A DNA stretch of 18,774 nt, from positions 1-18,774 of the forward strand of contig QHUD01000206.1 in the NCBI GenBank assembly GCA_003221085.1, written 5' to 3'. Source of the stretch: Gemmatimonadota bacterium. Its GTDB lineage: Bacteria; Gemmatimonadota; Gemmatimonadetes; Gemmatimonadales; GWC2-71-9. The notes under the pieces were generated by a model that saw only the letters and a list, made by a program, of their open reading frames with translations, did no database searches and was not told where the DNA came from. Of the stretch, positions 1 to 7,106 are shown piece by piece (the stretch's first letter is position 1; every line of letters begins with the position of its first letter). Made by a program: the position numbers and the translations under genes.

Positions 1-870
1 CCGTATCGCGCATATCGCGTGTCCCGGGCCGCGCGGGGATCGGTCGCCGCGCTGGTGCGAGACCCCCGCTCCTCCATGCAGATCTGGAGCCGCCACCAGG
101 GCTATCCCGGTGACGAATCGTACCTCGAGTTCCATAAGATCCGCTGGCCCGGTGGCCTCAAGCTGTGGCGGGTGAGCGGTGCCAATGTCGACCTCGGCGC
201 GAAACGCCCGTACGAGCCGCGCGTGGCGCACGACCGGGCGGCGGGTCACGCGTCGCACTTCGCCCACCTGCTCGAGAGCGTCGCGCAGGAGCAGCCGGGG
301 AATGGCGACGGAGTCATCGTCGCGCCGTTCGATACCGAGCTATTCGGACACTGGTGGTTCGAGGGGGCGGACTTCCTGGCGGCGACCTATCGCGCGCTGC
401 GCGGGAGAAGCGTACGTGCGGTGACGGCATCGCAGCACCTCGAGGCGCACCCCGCCACGACCGGGTTGCAGCTGGCTGAAGGCTCCTGGGGAGCGAACGG
501 CGATCACAGCATGTGGCTGAACGACCGGACGGCGTGGACGTGGAAACGGCTCGCATCTTTGGAGGAGGGGTTCTGGGACGCGGCTCCCGCCGCGCTCGCT
601 TCGACGCCCGCGCGACCGGCGCTGGCCCAGGCGGCGCGGGAGCTGCTGCTGGCGCAATCCTCCGATTGGCAATTCATCATTTCGACCGGGGCGGTGGTCG
701 ACTATGCCGAGCGCCGGTTCACGCTGCATTGCGACGACGCCGAGCGCTTGATCAAGGCGCTCGCCGGCGGCGAGCTCGAGGCCGCCGGGCGTTTGGCCGA
801 CGAGCTCGCGCGACGCGATGATCTGTTCCCCAATGTGCTCGCCCAGGTGGCGGAGGCGCTCGCCGGTTGA
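1..870 (+). CDS. GH57 1,4-alpha-glucan branching enzyme, C-terminal part (5' end outside window)
   Basis: This is the C-terminal part of a family GH57 1,4-alpha-glucan branching enzyme, which makes alpha-1,6 branches in glycogen-like polymer in the cytoplasm. The frame is open to the left edge. The first residues (PYRAYRV, then VRDPRSSMQIWSRHQGYPGD) match the middle of the family, so the GTG at 19 is not the real start. The motif VAPFDTELFGHWWFEG carries the family's catalytic Asp, encoded at 331-333. It is followed by GSWGANGDHSMWLND and a helical C-terminal region typical of the TK1436-like enzymes. The N-terminal half with the nucleophile Glu is not in the window. The stop codon overlaps the TTG start of the next GH57 gene by 4 bases, so the two are probably translationally coupled. 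The family assignment is firm; branching rather than another transferase activity is inferred from the motifs. Confidence 0.88.
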   Translation, partial: PYRAYRVSRAARGSVAALVRDPRSSMQIWSRHQGYPGDESYLEFHKIRWPGGLKLWRVSGANVDLGAKRPYEPRVAHDRAAGHASHFAHLLESVAQEQPGNGDGVIVAPFDTELFGHWWFEGADFLAATYRALRGRSVRAVTASQHLEAHPATTGLQLAEGSWGANGDHSMWLNDRTAWTWKRLASLEEGFWDAAPAALASTPARPALAQAARELLLAQSSDWQFIISTGAVVDYAERRFTLHCDDAERLIKALAGGELEAAGRLADELARRDDLFPNVLAQVAEALAG

Positions 871-2090
871 AGCGATCCGTCGTCATCCACGGGCATTTTT
901 ACCAACCACCGCGCGACGATCCGTGGACCGGAACCATTCCCGTCGAGGCGAATGCCGCGCCGTTCCATGACTGGAACGAGCGCATCGAGCAGGAAAGCTA
1001 CGCCCGCGTGGCCCCGTCGCTCGGGTCCATGAGCTTCGATTTCGGGCCGACGCTGCTCGAGTGGATGGAGCGCCACGCCCCGCAGACGTACGCGGCGGTG
1101 ATCGCCGCCGGCCGCTCGGGCGGTGCGGTCGCCATGCCGTACCATCACCTGATCCTGCCCCTCGCCCCCCGCCGCGACAAAGTGACCGAGGTGCGCTGGG
1201 GCATCGCCGACTTTCGGCGCCGCTTCGGTCGGGAGCCCGAAGGCATGTGGCTCCCGGAAACGGCGGCGGACGACGAGACGCTCGACGTGCTGGCCGCCGA
1301 GGGCATCCACTTCACGATCCTGGCGCCACACCAGGTGGAGCGCATCCCCGCGGGCGGCCTCCCCGGCTGGTATCGCACCAGCGGCGGGCGCCGCATTGCC
1401 GTGTTCACCTACGACGGCGCGATCTCGCACGACGTCGCGTTCGGGCCGCTGGTGCGCGATGCGGACGCGTGGATCGAGCGGCTGACCGCCGGGCCGCACC
1501 AGCTGGTGGCGGTCGCGACCGATGGGGAGACCTACGGGCACCATCACAAGGGCGGCGACGTGGTCCTGGCCCGCGTGCTGGAACGCCTCAGGCAGCGTGA
1601 CGACGTGCGCGTCGAGAACTTCGCCAGCTTCCTCACGCGACAGCCGCCCCAGGAGGACGTGCGGCTCGTCGCTCCCAGCTCGTGGAGCTGCCCCCACGGA
1701 GTCGAGCGCTGGCGCGGCGAGTGCGGCTGTCGCGCCGCGCCGGAGCGCGGGCTCCACCAGCGTTGGCGCGCGCCGCTGCGGGCCGCGCTCGACTGGCTCG
1801 CCGCGGAGGTGCGCGCCCCGTTCGAGCGCGACGGCCGACCCCTGCCGCCGGAGCTTGAGCGGCACCTGCTGCGGATGTTCACCTCGTGCGGCTGGTTCTT
1901 CGACGACATCGCCGGGATCGAGTCGGTGATCGTGCTGCGCTCGGCCGCGCGGGCCATCGAGCTGGCGGGCCCCCCCGCCGAGGCGGCGCGCCTCGAGGCG
2001 GGGCTGCTCGAGCGCCTGGCGCTTGCGCCGAGCAACGATCCCGCCGTAGGGTCGGGGCGGGAGCTCTACCTGACGCAGGTGAAGCGGTGA
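867..2090 (+). CDS. GH57 glycoside hydrolase with short DUF3536-type C-terminal region
   Basis: A 407-residue GH57 protein. The N-terminus IHGHFYQPPRDDPWTG (from residue 7) and PFHDWNERI are hallmarks of the GH57 group that carries DUF3536. Glu131 in GMWLPETAADDE is the expected nucleophile and Asp219 in VAVATDGETYGHHHK the expected acid/base, so the catalytic domain looks complete. Residues 270-365 (SSWSCPHGVERWRGECGC, then TSCGWFFDDIAGIE) match the DUF3536 core. As I recall the family, many members are about twice as long, so this C-terminal part appears abbreviated. The TTG start overlaps the upstream stop (TTGA, 867-870), with GGAGG at 852-856 about 10 bases ahead. The exact reaction of this GH57 group is not settled; alpha-glucan processing is inferred from its neighbours. 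Confidence 0.87.
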   Translation: MKRSVVIHGHFYQPPRDDPWTGTIPVEANAAPFHDWNERIEQESYARVAPSLGSMSFDFGPTLLEWMERHAPQTYAAVIAAGRSGGAVAMPYHHLILPLAPRRDKVTEVRWGIADFRRRFGREPEGMWLPETAADDETLDVLAAEGIHFTILAPHQVERIPAGGLPGWYRTSGGRRIAVFTYDGAISHDVAFGPLVRDADAWIERLTAGPHQLVAVATDGETYGHHHKGGDVVLARVLERLRQRDDVRVENFASFLTRQPPQEDVRLVAPSSWSCPHGVERWRGECGCRAAPERGLHQRWRAPLRAALDWLAAEVRAPFERDGRPLPPELERHLLRMFTSCGWFFDDIAGIESVIVLRSAARAIELAGPPAEAARLEAGLLERLALAPSNDPAVGSGRELYLTQVKR

Positions 2091-3937
2091 ACCCGGTCGG
2101 CTTCGTGTTCGGCGTGCACCTGCACCAGCCGGTGGGGAACTTCGACCACGTCTTCGCGGATCACCTGCGGGACGTCTACCGCCCGCTCGTGGAGCGGCTG
2201 GCGGAGCGACGCTTCTTCCCGTTCACGCTGCATATCTCCGGCCCACTGCTCGAGTGGCTCGACGCGCATGACGCGGCCTACCTCGACATGATCGGTCGCC
2301 TGGCGGCGGACGGCCAGATCGAGCTGCTGCTGGCGGGGTTCTACGAACCGGTGCTCGCGTCGCTCCTCCCGGCCGATCGGGTGGAGCAGGTGGCGTGGAT
2401 GCGTGAGGCAATCCGGCGTCGCTTCGGCGTCGTGGCGACCGGGCTATGGCTCACCGAGCGCGTGTGGGAGCCCGACCTGGCGGCGCAGCTGGCCGATGCC
2501 GGCGTGCGCTACGTCGTGCTCGACGACCGCCACTTCCTGGTGAGCGGCTTCGAGCGGGACCAGCTCCACGCCCCCTTCTGGACCGAGAGTGCCGGCAAGC
2601 GAGTCGCGCTGTTCCCCATCGACGAGCGGCTCCGCTATCTCATTCCCTTCAGGCCGCCGGCGGAGATCGGCGCCTACCTCCGCGATCTGAGGACCGCGGG
2701 CCGTCCGCTCGCCGTCTTCGTGGACGACGGGGAGAAGTTCGGCGGGTGGCCCGGCACCAAGGATTGGGTGTACACGCGCGGCTGGCTGGCGCAGTTCCTC
2801 GACGCGGTCGGAGCGCTCGTCACCGCGGGGGAGGTCCGCCTCACGACGCCCGGCGCCGCGCTCGACACGGTGCGCAGCGGGGGCCTCGCGTATCTCCCAA
2901 CGGCTTCCTACCGGGAGATGGAAGCGTGGTCGCTGCCGCCGGCGGCCGCCCGCCGCCTGGCGGTGCTCGAGCACGATCTGGGCGAGGCCCGTCTGGCGGG
3001 GCCGGAGGGGGCGCTCGTGCGCGGCGCGCACTGGCGCAACTTCCTCGTGAAGTACCCCGAGGCGAATCGCATGCATAAGAAGGCGCTGGCGTTGTCGACC
3101 CTGTGCCGCGCACGCGGGGAGGCGATCTGGCGGAACCTGGCGCTCGCCGAGGGCGAGCTGCGCGGCGGGGAGGGGCTCGCCGTCGAGCGGCTCGATCTCG
3201 ACGGCGACGGAGCCGAGGAGATCTGGATCCACTCGGGCGTCTGCTCTGCGCTCGTGAGCCCTCAGCGCGGCGGCGCGATCGAGGAGTACACGGTATTCGA
3301 GCGGGGAGTTAACTATGCGGACGTGCTGACCCGGCAGCGCGAGTCGTATCACGAGCCGGCTCCCGCTGGCGCGGGCCACGCGGAGGCGACCGCCACGGCC
3401 GACGGCACGCCGAGTATCCACGACCTCGAGCAAATGGTCCGCCTGGAACGCCTGCCGCCGATCGACCATTGCGACCGCGCGCTGTTCGTCGATCGCGTCC
3501 TCAGGGGCGACGTGACGCTCGATGGTTATGCGGGTGGAGCCTTCGAGTCAGTCGCCTGCTGGGCGCGCAGCGTGTTGAACGCGAGCGTGGAGCAGTCTTC
3601 GAAGGCGGTAGAGATGGTCCTCCGCCCGATGCCGAAGGCGTCGCCGGCAGGGCTGGTCGAGAAGCGCATCAGGGTCGATCACGACGGGGAGCTCACGGTG
3701 CGCTACCGCTGGGATCCTGCGGCGTTCCCGGCGGATGCGTTGTTCTGCCCCGAGATCTCGGTCTCGTCCGAGGTGGAGCTCGACCTCACCCCGGCGAGCG
3801 ACGTGTGGAGATTTCCCGTCGCGACCGTGTCCCGCTCCGAGCGTGGCTTCGAGGAAACCGAGCAGGGCTACTCGTACACGCCGCGCTGGCCGATACGAGC
3901 CGGGGAAGGCCAGGTCACGGTGCGGGTGCGCCCGTAG
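2087..3937 (+). CDS. GH57 alpha-amylase / 4-alpha-glucanotransferase
   Basis: A 616-residue cytoplasmic GH57 enzyme resembling the Thermococcus litoralis 4-alpha-glucanotransferase, which transfers or hydrolyses alpha-1,4-glucan chains. The N-terminal barrel starts FGVHLHQPVGNFDHVF. Glu124 in WLTERVWEP is the expected nucleophile, and the Asp pair 213/214 in VFVDDGEKFGGWPG holds the acid/base. The C-terminal half (about residues 285-616, with NFLVKYPEANRMHKKAL and IHSGVCSALVSPQRGG) matches the DUF1925/DUF1926 beta domains of this family. The frame is open upstream to a GTG at 1886, but the GTG at 2087 places the family N-terminus correctly, overlaps the previous stop (GTGA) and has AGGTGA at 2077-2082, so I chose it. 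It is the last gene of the GH57 trio. Amylase and glucanotransferase activity cannot be separated from sequence alone. Confidence 0.9.
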   Translation: MNPVGFVFGVHLHQPVGNFDHVFADHLRDVYRPLVERLAERRFFPFTLHISGPLLEWLDAHDAAYLDMIGRLAADGQIELLLAGFYEPVLASLLPADRVEQVAWMREAIRRRFGVVATGLWLTERVWEPDLAAQLADAGVRYVVLDDRHFLVSGFERDQLHAPFWTESAGKRVALFPIDERLRYLIPFRPPAEIGAYLRDLRTAGRPLAVFVDDGEKFGGWPGTKDWVYTRGWLAQFLDAVGALVTAGEVRLTTPGAALDTVRSGGLAYLPTASYREMEAWSLPPAAARRLAVLEHDLGEARLAGPEGALVRGAHWRNFLVKYPEANRMHKKALALSTLCRARGEAIWRNLALAEGELRGGEGLAVERLDLDGDGAEEIWIHSGVCSALVSPQRGGAIEEYTVFERGVNYADVLTRQRESYHEPAPAGAGHAEATATADGTPSIHDLEQMVRLERLPPIDHCDRALFVDRVLRGDVTLDGYAGGAFESVACWARSVLNASVEQSSKAVEMVLRPMPKASPAGLVEKRIRVDHDGELTVRYRWDPAAFPADALFCPEISVSSEVELDLTPASDVWRFPVATVSRSERGFEETEQGYSYTPRWPIRAGEGQVTVRVRP

Positions 3938-3955
3938 GCAATGTCGTGGATCCGC

Positions 3956-3980
3956 GAGTCCGCGGCTGAAGCCGCGACTC
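3956..3980. terminator. Imperfect GC-rich hairpin 3' of the GH57 operon
   Basis: GAGTC (3956-3960) and GCGGC (3962-3966) pair with GCCGC (3971-3975) and GACTC (3976-3980). This gives a 10-bp stem with one bulged C at 3961 and a TGAA tetraloop. It lies 18 bases after the stop of the last GH57 gene. There is no U-tract, so it could be a weak or Rho-assisted terminator, an mRNA 3' stabiliser or part of the repeat cluster that follows. Confidence 0.5.
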
Positions 3981-3987
3981 GGCGGTA

Positions 3988-4062
3988 CCGGTAAACCGGA
4001 GTGATGCGCGGGGCGGGGTCCGCCCGTTTACGGGCAAATGCCGAGCCGCGGGTTTACCCGCG
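3988..4062. repeat. Cluster of three short palindromes with a shared GTTTAC-type core
   Basis: Three perfect palindromes lie within 75 bases. CCGGTAAACCGG is at 3988-3999, GCCCGTTTACGGGC at 4022-4035 and CGCGGGTTTACCCGCG at 4047-4062. Each has GC-rich arms around a TTTA centre, or TAAA in the first, which is the same core on the other strand. They could form hairpins in RNA or DNA, bind a dimeric protein, or be REP-like extragenic repeats. I cannot count copies elsewhere in the genome. Confidence 0.6.
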
Positions 4063-4190
4063 CACCGACACGGGCACCATCCTGATCATCTGCCCTAATC
4101 GGCGGCGCATTTCGGCTGGTTCGCAATTTTTTGGTACGCGTCGCGAGCATCTGGTCCTTTCGTCGCGCCGTCCCCACGTATCGTTGAGGC

Positions 4191-4568
4191 GTGTCAGCCT
4201 ACGAAGATTTGGACGCATTCAAGGCCCGCCATCAACTCACTTTGGCCGTGCATCGGGTCGCGGAGAAACTGGAAGAGCGGGACGCGACGCTCGGCGAGCA
4301 TCTGTGGGCCGCCGCTGTGTGCGCCTCGAGTCGCATCGCGCGTGGGTCGGGGTTCCGGAATCGCCGCATGTTCGCGGCGTGCGTGGATCGTACGCTCGCG
4401 GCCCTATCCGAGATCTCCTGTTACCTCGAGGTGGGATATGCGATGGGCCTGATCTCCCAGGAAGACCGTCAGGAGCTCGAAAGTCTCAGCGGGCGCGCCT
4501 TGTTTGACTCCATGAAGCTGGTCATGTCGCTCGCGGGCGGGAGTCCGAACGAAACGGGGCCCCCATAG
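4191..4568 (+). CDS. Four-helix-bundle protein (23S rRNA intervening-sequence / S23 family)
   Basis: A 125-residue protein that matches the four-helix-bundle family first described as ORFs inside 23S rRNA intervening sequences. The pattern YEDLDAFKARHQLTLAVHRVAEKL, then LWAAAVCASSRIARGSGFRN, then FAACVDRTLAALSEISCYLEVGYAMGLIS, then a final helix, follows the family order. The usual IAEGSG signature is IARGSG here. The molecular role is unknown. Relatives form homopentameric bundles, and the Avd accessory proteins of diversity-generating retroelements share the fold. There is no rRNA or reverse transcriptase in this window. The start is a GTG with only a weak GAGG-like site (4185-4188) just ahead. 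The gene stands alone, 253 bases after the GH57 operon and the palindrome cluster, and converges on the next gene. Confidence 0.8.
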   Translation: MSAYEDLDAFKARHQLTLAVHRVAEKLEERDATLGEHLWAAAVCASSRIARGSGFRNRRMFAACVDRTLAALSEISCYLEVGYAMGLISQEDRQELESLSGRALFDSMKLVMSLAGGSPNETGPP

Positions 4569-4580
4569 TGTCCCGACGGC

Positions 4581-5198
4581 TTATCCGGCTCCTTGGTCTA
4601 CGAGTTCCAAGCGAGCGATGACCGTATGGGGAGCGAGCACGGTGCCCGGTGAGAGGACCGCATTGGCACCGATCCGGCTGTGATCCCCGATCAGGGCACC
4701 AAAGTTGGCGACGCCGGTCCGGAGACTCTGTCCGCCAAGGCGGACCGTGATCTCTTGTTCTGGACGCTCGTTGAAATGATTCGCGACCACGACGCCCGCC
4801 TCGAGGTTTACGTCGGACCCGAGGACTGAGTCGCCGACAAAGCAGAGGTGCGCGAGCCTCGAGGAGTCAAGCACGATCGTCGACTTGACCTCGCAGGCAG
4901 GCCCGATGGTCACCCCGCGATCGAGCAACACTCCTCCCCGCAGGTACGCCGTCGAAGCCACAAAGCACGCCGCCGAGATTATGGCGGGCGACTTGATGAT
5001 CGCGCCCGGCTCGATCGTCGCCTCGTGGTGGACCAGGACGCCTGCCGACGCGCGAAACGCCGAGGGCTCGAGCGAGGCAGCGAACCGCTCGATGAGGCGT
5101 GAGAGATCCGACGTGAGCTTCCACGGCTCGATCATCGGATCGAGAAACGGACAGCGCTCACGAAACGCGGCGACGTAATCGTGGATTCGCAAAGGCAT
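4581..5198 (-). CDS. GlmU-like left-handed beta-helix (hexapeptide repeat) acyltransferase
   Basis: A 205-residue protein. Residues 1-50 are helical, and residues 52-195 carry repeats of the [LIV]-G-x4 hexapeptide type (VLVHHEATIEPGAIIKSP, VLLDRGVTIGPACEV, LIGDHSRIGANAVLSPGTVL) that form a left-handed beta-helix. Residues 116-141 (AHLCFVGDSVLGSDVNLEAG) resemble the acetyltransferase half of GlmU. His117 falls where GlmU has its conserved catalytic His, which I infer by alignment from memory. The GlmU uridylyltransferase domain is absent. Likely products are sugar or sugar-nucleotide acetyltransferases; a role in cell-envelope sugar modification is a guess. No convincing Shine-Dalgarno precedes the ATG. 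The gene is divergent from the downstream lipoprotein gene and convergent with the four-helix-bundle gene. Confidence 0.75.
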   Translation of the reverse strand: MPLRIHDYVAAFRERCPFLDPMIEPWKLTSDLSRLIERFAASLEPSAFRASAGVLVHHEATIEPGAIIKSPAIISAACFVASTAYLRGGVLLDRGVTIGPACEVKSTIVLDSSRLAHLCFVGDSVLGSDVNLEAGVVVANHFNERPEQEITVRLGGQSLRTGVANFGALIGDHSRIGANAVLSPGTVLAPHTVIARLELVDQGAG

Positions 5199-5323
5199 GG
5201 ATCGCGCCTAAGCTGCGTGGCGAGCACAGGTGGGGCAAGGAGCCGAGACGGCCGTCGTGCCGAACGCGAATAAGGATGCTACCTTGTCGGCGTGAGACAC
5301 CCTCGCTCCTCGGGGCTTGGCGA

Positions 5324-6535
5324 ATGACTAGACGATTTCTCAGGGTGGGATTCCAAGCGGTCGGTGCGCTCGTCGTGACGCTTGGCGCCTGTGCGCCGTC
5401 TCAACGGCTCTCCCCCACCGTCCAGGCTCTCACAGTGGCGTCGGACCCCTCTGCGCCGCTCCCCCGGCCCGCCCTTCCACCGCCGGCGGACACCAACGAC
5501 GCCAGGGCCTACTACGCGCGCGCCGTCTCTCTCATCCAGGCCGGCTTCAGCCTGGACACCGCGGACATGGCGTTGTATTGGGCCTCGCGGCTCGATCCCG
5601 ACTGGGCGAATCCGCTGTATGCCCGCGCCATGGTGATCCTTCGCGCCCTGCGTGCGGACCTGCTCTGGGCCCTGTTCCGTTACCGCTCAACGCAGAGGTT
5701 GAGTCTCACGCCGCGACAGGCTCAGCTCGTGGACTCGCTCGTGCGGCTGGCCTGGGCTCACAATCCCCTACTGTTCACGGACCTCGATTTGTTCGTCATG
5801 CCGCCCATGCTCCCGGGCGGTCATCTTGACCCCGGACTGGACGGGTGGCGGGCGTACAAGGTCGGCGACTTCACACGCGCCGAGAGCCTCTTGGCTATTG
5901 CGTTGCGCCGTCATCCGGAACAAGTCGAGCTCCGGATCTCTCGGGCCCAGTCGCTGGCCCTCTTGGGTCGCTACGATAGCGCGGCCGCGGAATTCGGCGC
6001 CGCGCGGGATACCATCCGGGCGCGGCAGGTCAGCCACGCGTCGCCGGTGCTGCCATCGCTCGAGATGTTCGACTACGCGATCGGGATCGTGCGCGTGAAC
6101 CAGGGCAACTTCACGGCCGCCCGCGAGGCATTCGGGCGCGCGTTGACCGAAAACCTAGCCTTCTATTGGGCCCACGCACGACTCGCCGGGGTCGACCTGG
6201 CGCTCGACGATACCGCGGCCGCCCTCACCGAGCTGGCTCTGGCGGTCGAGCTCGAGCAGCACGACCCCGCCCTCCGGCTCTACAACGGGTACGTATTGCG
6301 CGTGGCGCGGCGCTACGCCGAGGCGGCCGGCGAATTGCAGGCGGCGATCCAGCTCGATCCGTACTACGCGCAGCCCCACGTGCAGCTCGCGCTGATTGCC
6401 CAGGCGGAGGGGAACAGGACGGCTGCTGTGGACCACTACCGGCGGTTTCTTGAGCTCGCCGCACGCCGCGATCCCGATCGTGCCGCGGTGGTGCGCGCAC
6501 TCGCGGCCCTCACGGCGTCGCCGGATTCACGCTGA
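5324..6535 (+). CDS. TPR-repeat lipoprotein
   Basis: A predicted 403-residue lipoprotein with tetratricopeptide repeats. The ATG at 5324 gives a clean lipoprotein signal (MTRRFLRVGFQAVGALVVTLGAC) with the lipidated Cys at residue 23. The in-frame ATG at 5276 would add 16 residues ahead of the signal and is less likely. A Pro-rich linker covers about residues 28-57. TPR-like helical pairs follow at roughly 60-95, 175-240 and 255-395, for example YKVGDFTRAESLLAIALRRHPEQVELR and YAEAAGELQAAIQLDPYYAQPHVQLALIAQAEGN. It probably sits in the periplasm, anchored to a membrane, as a scaffold for protein contacts; no partner is evident. The next lipoprotein gene starts 48 bases downstream. Confidence 0.72.
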   Translation: MTRRFLRVGFQAVGALVVTLGACAPSQRLSPTVQALTVASDPSAPLPRPALPPPADTNDARAYYARAVSLIQAGFSLDTADMALYWASRLDPDWANPLYARAMVILRALRADLLWALFRYRSTQRLSLTPRQAQLVDSLVRLAWAHNPLLFTDLDLFVMPPMLPGGHLDPGLDGWRAYKVGDFTRAESLLAIALRRHPEQVELRISRAQSLALLGRYDSAAAEFGAARDTIRARQVSHASPVLPSLEMFDYAIGIVRVNQGNFTAAREAFGRALTENLAFYWAHARLAGVDLALDDTAAALTELALAVELEQHDPALRLYNGYVLRVARRYAEAAGELQAAIQLDPYYAQPHVQLALIAQAEGNRTAAVDHYRRFLELAARRDPDRAAVVRALAALTASPDSR

Positions 6536-6570
6536 CGCGCGCCGCGGCTCCGCGGCTGCGATCCGTGGAA

Positions 6571-6576
6571 TATATT
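6571..6576 (+). promoter_or_regulatory. Possible -10 element for leaderless transcription
   Basis: TATATT lies in an otherwise GC-rich stretch, 7 bases before the ATG at 6584, and no Shine-Dalgarno is present. A -10 hexamer at this spacing would place the transcription start at or next to the ATG, giving a leaderless message. I see no convincing -35. Confidence 0.35.
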
Positions 6577-6583
6577 TCCCCTC

Positions 6584-7102
6584 ATGCGAATCGGCGCGCT
6601 GGTAGCGCTGCTCTGCGTGGCGGCGTGCCGCACCCGGCCGCTCGTCAGAACGGCGCAGCAAGGCGACTCGGTGGATATCGCGCAGCTCGTGCCGCGCGAC
6701 TCGACGGACGGCGCGTTGCTCGTCCCACGCGTCGTCGCGGCGCCGAGCGTGGTGCTGTTTTGGCTGCACGCGGCCGACACACTTGCCGCCGACGACCGCG
6801 CCGACACCTTCGACGACCTGAAGTATTACACGGAACAGATCGCGCCCGCGTTGGAGGCAGGCGGGATCAAGCTGCTCGCCACTAAGGCCGACACCGTGTA
6901 CGTCGCGCTCCCCAACCACACGCGCCGCGCCATCCTCTTGTCGGGCCTCGACTATCCCTACGGGTACCTGCTGATCGATCCGGGCGGACCGGAGCGCATC
7001 CTCACGGGCGTGTACGCGGACGACGACCTCCTGGAAGAGCTCCGGGTCTACTTCGACCTGCCGGACGATACCACCACCGCCCAGCCGCGCATCGCGACCT
7101 GA
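6584..7102 (+). CDS. Small lipoprotein, possibly thioredoxin-like fold without active-site cysteines
   Basis: A 172-residue predicted lipoprotein with signal MRIGALVALLCVAAC and lipidated Cys at residue 15. The mature part (VVLFWLHAADTLAADDRADTF, then a helix, then GGIKLLATKADTVYVALP, then GYLLIDPGGPERILTGVYADDDLLEELRVYF) has the strand-helix-strand order and the ending of a thioredoxin-like domain. No Cys occurs after the signal peptide, so it cannot be a classical thiol oxidoreductase. I do not recognise a specific family. The stop (7100-7102) is followed 4 bases later by the next gene's GTG, so it may be cotranscribed with the amidohydrolase. Confidence 0.6.
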   Translation: MRIGALVALLCVAACRTRPLVRTAQQGDSVDIAQLVPRDSTDGALLVPRVVAAPSVVLFWLHAADTLAADDRADTFDDLKYYTEQIAPALEAGGIKLLATKADTVYVALPNHTRRAILLSGLDYPYGYLLIDPGGPERILTGVYADDDLLEELRVYFDLPDDTTTAQPRIAT

Positions 7103-7106
7103 GGCC

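Noticed and set aside
702..1865. A long minus-strand open frame opposite the first two GH57 genes
   Set aside because: It is antisense to two genes with intact catalytic motifs and has no family resemblance of its own.
1886..2086. Upstream GTG extension of the third GH57 gene
   Set aside because: The added 67 residues are low-complexity Arg/Ala/Gly encoded out of frame within the second GH57 gene. The family N-terminus begins at the 2087 GTG.
3956..4062. CRISPR-like array
   Set aside because: The repeats are short palindromes of differing sequence and spacing, with no constant repeat/spacer pattern and no cas genes.
4126..4131. T6 run as a Rho-independent terminator
   Set aside because: No stable stem lies directly upstream. 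It is more likely just an AT-rich patch ahead of the four-helix-bundle gene.
4191..4568. Accessory protein (Avd) of a diversity-generating retroelement
   Set aside because: The fold is related, but I see no reverse transcriptase and no template/variable repeat pair in the window.
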